DNA of 7,476 nucleotides from Methanobacteriaceae archaeon UBA349 (GTDB lineage: Archaea > Methanobacteriota > Methanobacteria > Methanobacteriales > Methanobacteriaceae). The position numbers were made by a program, and so were the translations under genes. Under the pieces are notes generated by a model. It saw only the letters and a program-made list of their open reading frames with translations, was not told where the DNA came from and ran no database searches. The stretch lies in contig DAWK01000131.1 of the NCBI GenBank assembly GCA_002509745.1, positions 1 through 7,476 on the forward strand, in the 5' to 3' direction. This document shows, piece by piece, positions 5,916-7,476 of this stretch. Each line of letters begins with the position of its first letter. The stretch's first letter is position 1.

Positions 5916-6761
5916 ATGGTTTTAGGTACTTACAAAGAAATAGTCTCTGCAAGAGCAACCGATAAACAAATCCAAAAAGTCTCTCAAGACGGTGGAATTG
6001 TCACCGGTTTATTAGCCTTTGCACTAGAAGAAAAAATCATTGAAGGAGCCGTAGTTGCTGGACCTACTGATGAATTCTGGAAACCAGAACCAATGGTAGC
6101 CATGTCTGCTGATGAGATCATCGCAGCTGCCGGTACCAAGTACACTTTCTCCCCTAACGTAATGATGTTAAAGAAAGCTGTACGGCAATACGGTATTGAA
6201 AAATTAGGAACTGTTGCTATTCCATGTCAAACCATGGGTATCAGAAAAATGCAGTCCTACCCATTCGGTGTACGATTCTTAGCTGATAAGATCAAGCTAT
6301 TGATTGGTATTTACTGTATGGAAAACTTCCCATATGCTTCTCTAGAAACTTTCATCTCAGAGAAAATGGGAGTCAGTATGGAATTAGTAGAAAAAATGGA
6401 CATTGGTAAAGGTAAATTCTGGGTATACACTCAGGACGAAGTCTTAAGCATACCACTTAAAGAAACCCACGGATATGAACAAAGCGGATGTAACGTCTGT
6501 CTGGATTACGTGGCTGAATTAGGTGATGTGTCCACTGGATCTGTTGGTTCACCTGATGGATGGTCCACGGTTATTACCCGAACCGATGGTGGAGATTCTA
6601 TCTTCAAACAAGCAGTTGAAGCGGGAGCATTCGAGACCAAAGACATTGCTAATGTTAAACCTGGAATCGACCTTCTACAAAAATTAGCTGCTCAGAAGAA
6701 AGAGAAAAACCAGAAAACCATCGACAAGAGAAAAGAAATGGGACTACCAGTACCATTCTAA
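5916..6761 (+). CDS. frhB: F420-reducing hydrogenase, beta subunit FrhB (FAD, F420 site)
   Basis: FrhB (281 aa) takes electrons from FrhG and reduces F420 to F420H2 at its FAD; it is the founding type of the FrhB/FdhB family. Visible features are the N-terminal [15 protein letters not shown] segment (residues 23-37), [10 protein letters not shown] (72-81), and four cysteines expected to bind one [4Fe-4S] cluster: Cys104 ([11 protein letters not shown]), Cys134 (IYCMENFPY), Cys192 and Cys195 (GCNVCLDY). The conserved [18 protein letters not shown] follows at 203-220. The C-terminus is a Lys-rich helix ending LPVPF. A strong ribosome binding site, TAGGAGG, overlaps the frhG stop and precedes ATG 5916 by 8 bases, so it is well placed for high expression. 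Last gene of the operon; a T-rich stretch follows. Confidence 0.97.
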   Translation: MVLGTYKEIVSARATDKQIQKVSQDGGIVTGLLAFALEEKIIEGAVVAGPTDEFWKPEPMVAMSADEIIAAAGTKYTFSPNVMMLKKAVRQYGIEKLGTVAIPCQTMGIRKMQSYPFGVRFLADKIKLLIGIYCMENFPYASLETFISEKMGVSMELVEKMDIGKGKFWVYTQDEVLSIPLKETHGYEQSGCNVCLDYVAELGDVSTGSVGSPDGWSTVITRTDGGDSIFKQAVEAGAFETKDIANVKPGIDLLQKLAAQKKEKNQKTIDKRKEMGLPVPF

Positions 6762-6787
6762 TTCTCTTTTTCTTTATTTTTATTTTG
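6762..6787 (+). terminator. Pyrimidine-rich terminator region after frhB
   Basis: Directly after the frhB stop comes TTCTCTTTTTCTTTATTTTT followed by more T, with no hairpin. Archaeal transcripts often end in such T-tracts, so this probably ends, or partly ends, the frh message. I see no clear TATA box between here and the next gene, so read-through may express that gene. Confidence 0.5.
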
Positions 6788-6829
6788 GATTAATCAATTA
6801 TTCACTTATTTGAAATAGGTGGGTTTTTT

Positions 6830-7204
6830 ATGGATGTTTTAATTGCTTTTTTAGCCATAGTGATGGTTTATATTTATGGAATTGTATATTATTTTTATAA
6901 AAGATCAAAGAAAAGGCAAAAAAAGAAATCTGATCTGATGATTAGGGCTATTACATATTTCAGACGGAAAAATTTTGATCAAGCGAAGTATTATTTTGAG
7001 ATTGCTTATAATGAGTCACTTGAATCTGAAGATATGTATGTGGCTGCCGAAAGCCTTTATTATTTGGCTTTTATTCATGACAACAACGGACATAATCCAA
7101 TGGCACGTGAAATTCTTCAAGAAGCACTAGAGTATTATCAACACCTAAATGAATCTGAAGGAATAAAAAAAGCTCTGAATTTAATGGCTAAAATTTCACA
7201 ATAG
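6830..7204 (+). CDS. Small membrane-anchored TPR-repeat protein
   Basis: This 124-aa protein starts with one hydrophobic helix (about residues 3-22, rich in Val, Ile and Tyr). A strongly basic stop follows (KRSKKRQKKK, about 24-33), which by the positive-inside rule places the rest in the cytoplasm. Residues 37-106 hold about two tetratricopeptide-like helical hairpins with the usual small and aromatic pattern (FDQAKYYFEIAYNES; AAESLYYLAFIHDNNG; AREILQEALEYY), and a final helix (IKKALNLMAKIS) may begin a third. TPRs mediate protein-protein contacts, so it is plausibly a membrane-tethered adaptor with an unknown partner. ATG 6830 follows AGGTGGG by 6 bases. The gene is co-directional with frhB, 68 bp downstream, and converges on the aminopeptidase gene. 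A functional link to the hydrogenase is only a positional guess. Confidence 0.75.
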   Translation: MDVLIAFLAIVMVYIYGIVYYFYKRSKKRQKKKSDLMIRAITYFRRKNFDQAKYYFEIAYNESLESEDMYVAAESLYYLAFIHDNNGHNPMAREILQEALEYYQHLNESEGIKKALNLMAKISQ

Positions 7205-7245
7205 GTTCTCCATATTTTATTTGAATTGATTTGTATGATAAAAAT

Positions 7246-7292
7246 GGAGTAGTAATAATAACTCCTACTCCTCAACTATCTATTCTATTTTT
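7246..7292. terminator. Hairpin with T-tract between convergent genes
   Basis: GGAGTAG (7246-7252) and CTACTCC (7265-7271) form a 7-bp stem with a 12-base loop, followed on the plus strand by a T-rich run ending in six T (7287-7292). It sits between the end of the TPR gene and the end of the converging aminopeptidase gene, so it may stop transcription from the left, and possibly from both sides. Confidence 0.55.
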
Positions 7293-7300
7293 TAGTATTT

Positions 7301-7476
7301 TTATTCGGTAATGATTTTACATCCATCTGATTCAACAATAACAGTGTGTTCTGCTTGAGAAACCCAGGCCCCACTTTTTTCTCTAAGTACATGGTAGGGA
7401 TAGATTGCCCTGGATTTAATTAACACTCTCATGGATGAAGTAAGTCTTTTTTCATCAAATGAATCTAAAAGCCATC
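7301..7476 (-). CDS. map: Methionine aminopeptidase, type II, C-terminal fragment (gene continues beyond window)
   Basis: Read on the minus strand, 57 residues end at a TAA at 7301-7303; the rest of the gene lies beyond base 7476. The fragment runs from WLLDSFDE through [18 protein letters not shown] to [20 protein letters not shown]. The QAEHTV motif is the C-terminal signature of methionine aminopeptidases, and its Glu is the last ligand of the two-metal centre. The enzyme removes the initiator Met from nascent proteins. The surrounding residues fit the archaeal/eukaryotic type II enzyme. I recall that map also lies next to the frh operon in Methanothermobacter, which would support conserved gene order. 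The visible end is intact. Confidence 0.88.
   Translation of the reverse strand, partial: WLLDSFDEKRLTSSMRVLIKSRAIYPYHVLREKSGAWVSQAEHTVIVESDGCKIITE

Overview
The window looks like chromosomal DNA of a hydrogenotrophic methanogenic archaeon of the order Methanobacteriales, most likely Methanobacterium or a close relative. The evidence is a complete frhADGB operon for the F420-reducing [NiFe] hydrogenase, whose protein sequences closely resemble what I recall of the Methanothermobacter enzymes. Supporting signs are AT-rich intergenic DNA with archaeal TATA (Box A) elements, oligo-T terminators, tRNA genes without an encoded CCA, GGTGA-type ribosome binding sites, and archaeal gene families (endonuclease Q, PAC2 proteasome chaperone, type II methionine aminopeptidase). 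The genus is inferred, not proven.

Layout. Positions 1-1130 hold the 3' part of an endonuclease Q (EndoQ, PHP-domain DNA repair nuclease) gene and a small unrecognised gene, separated by an AT-rich repeat. Positions 1131-1700 hold two nearly identical tRNA-Arg genes on the minus strand (anticodons CCT and TCT), each with its own Box A and T7 terminator. Positions 1780-2951 hold a minus-strand two-gene unit: a membrane-anchored or secreted Ser-rich protein with a PepSY-like domain overlaps by 4 bp a PAC2-family proteasome assembly chaperone homologue that ends in Ile-Tyr-Met, an HbYX-type tail. Positions 2952-3355 are a divergent regulatory region with several inverted repeats and two TATA boxes for frh. 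Positions 3356-6761 are frhA-frhD-frhG-frhB, tightly packed. Positions 6830-7204 encode a small membrane-anchored TPR protein. Positions 7301-7476 are the 3' end of a converging methionine aminopeptidase gene.

How the genes work together. FrhA (Ni-Fe site), FrhG (iron-sulfur clusters) and FrhB (FAD, F420 site) form the hydrogenase that reduces coenzyme F420 with H2, supplying F420H2 for the reductive C1 pathway of methanogenesis. FrhD is the protease that trims the FrhA C-terminus after nickel insertion. The remaining genes are housekeeping or unknown and have no evident link to the hydrogenase.

I found no mobile element, CRISPR array, defence island or clearly new multi-gene system. The parts most worth following are the PepSY-like/PAC2 pair, the palindrome-rich region upstream of frhA, the small gene after EndoQ, and the TPR protein behind frhB.
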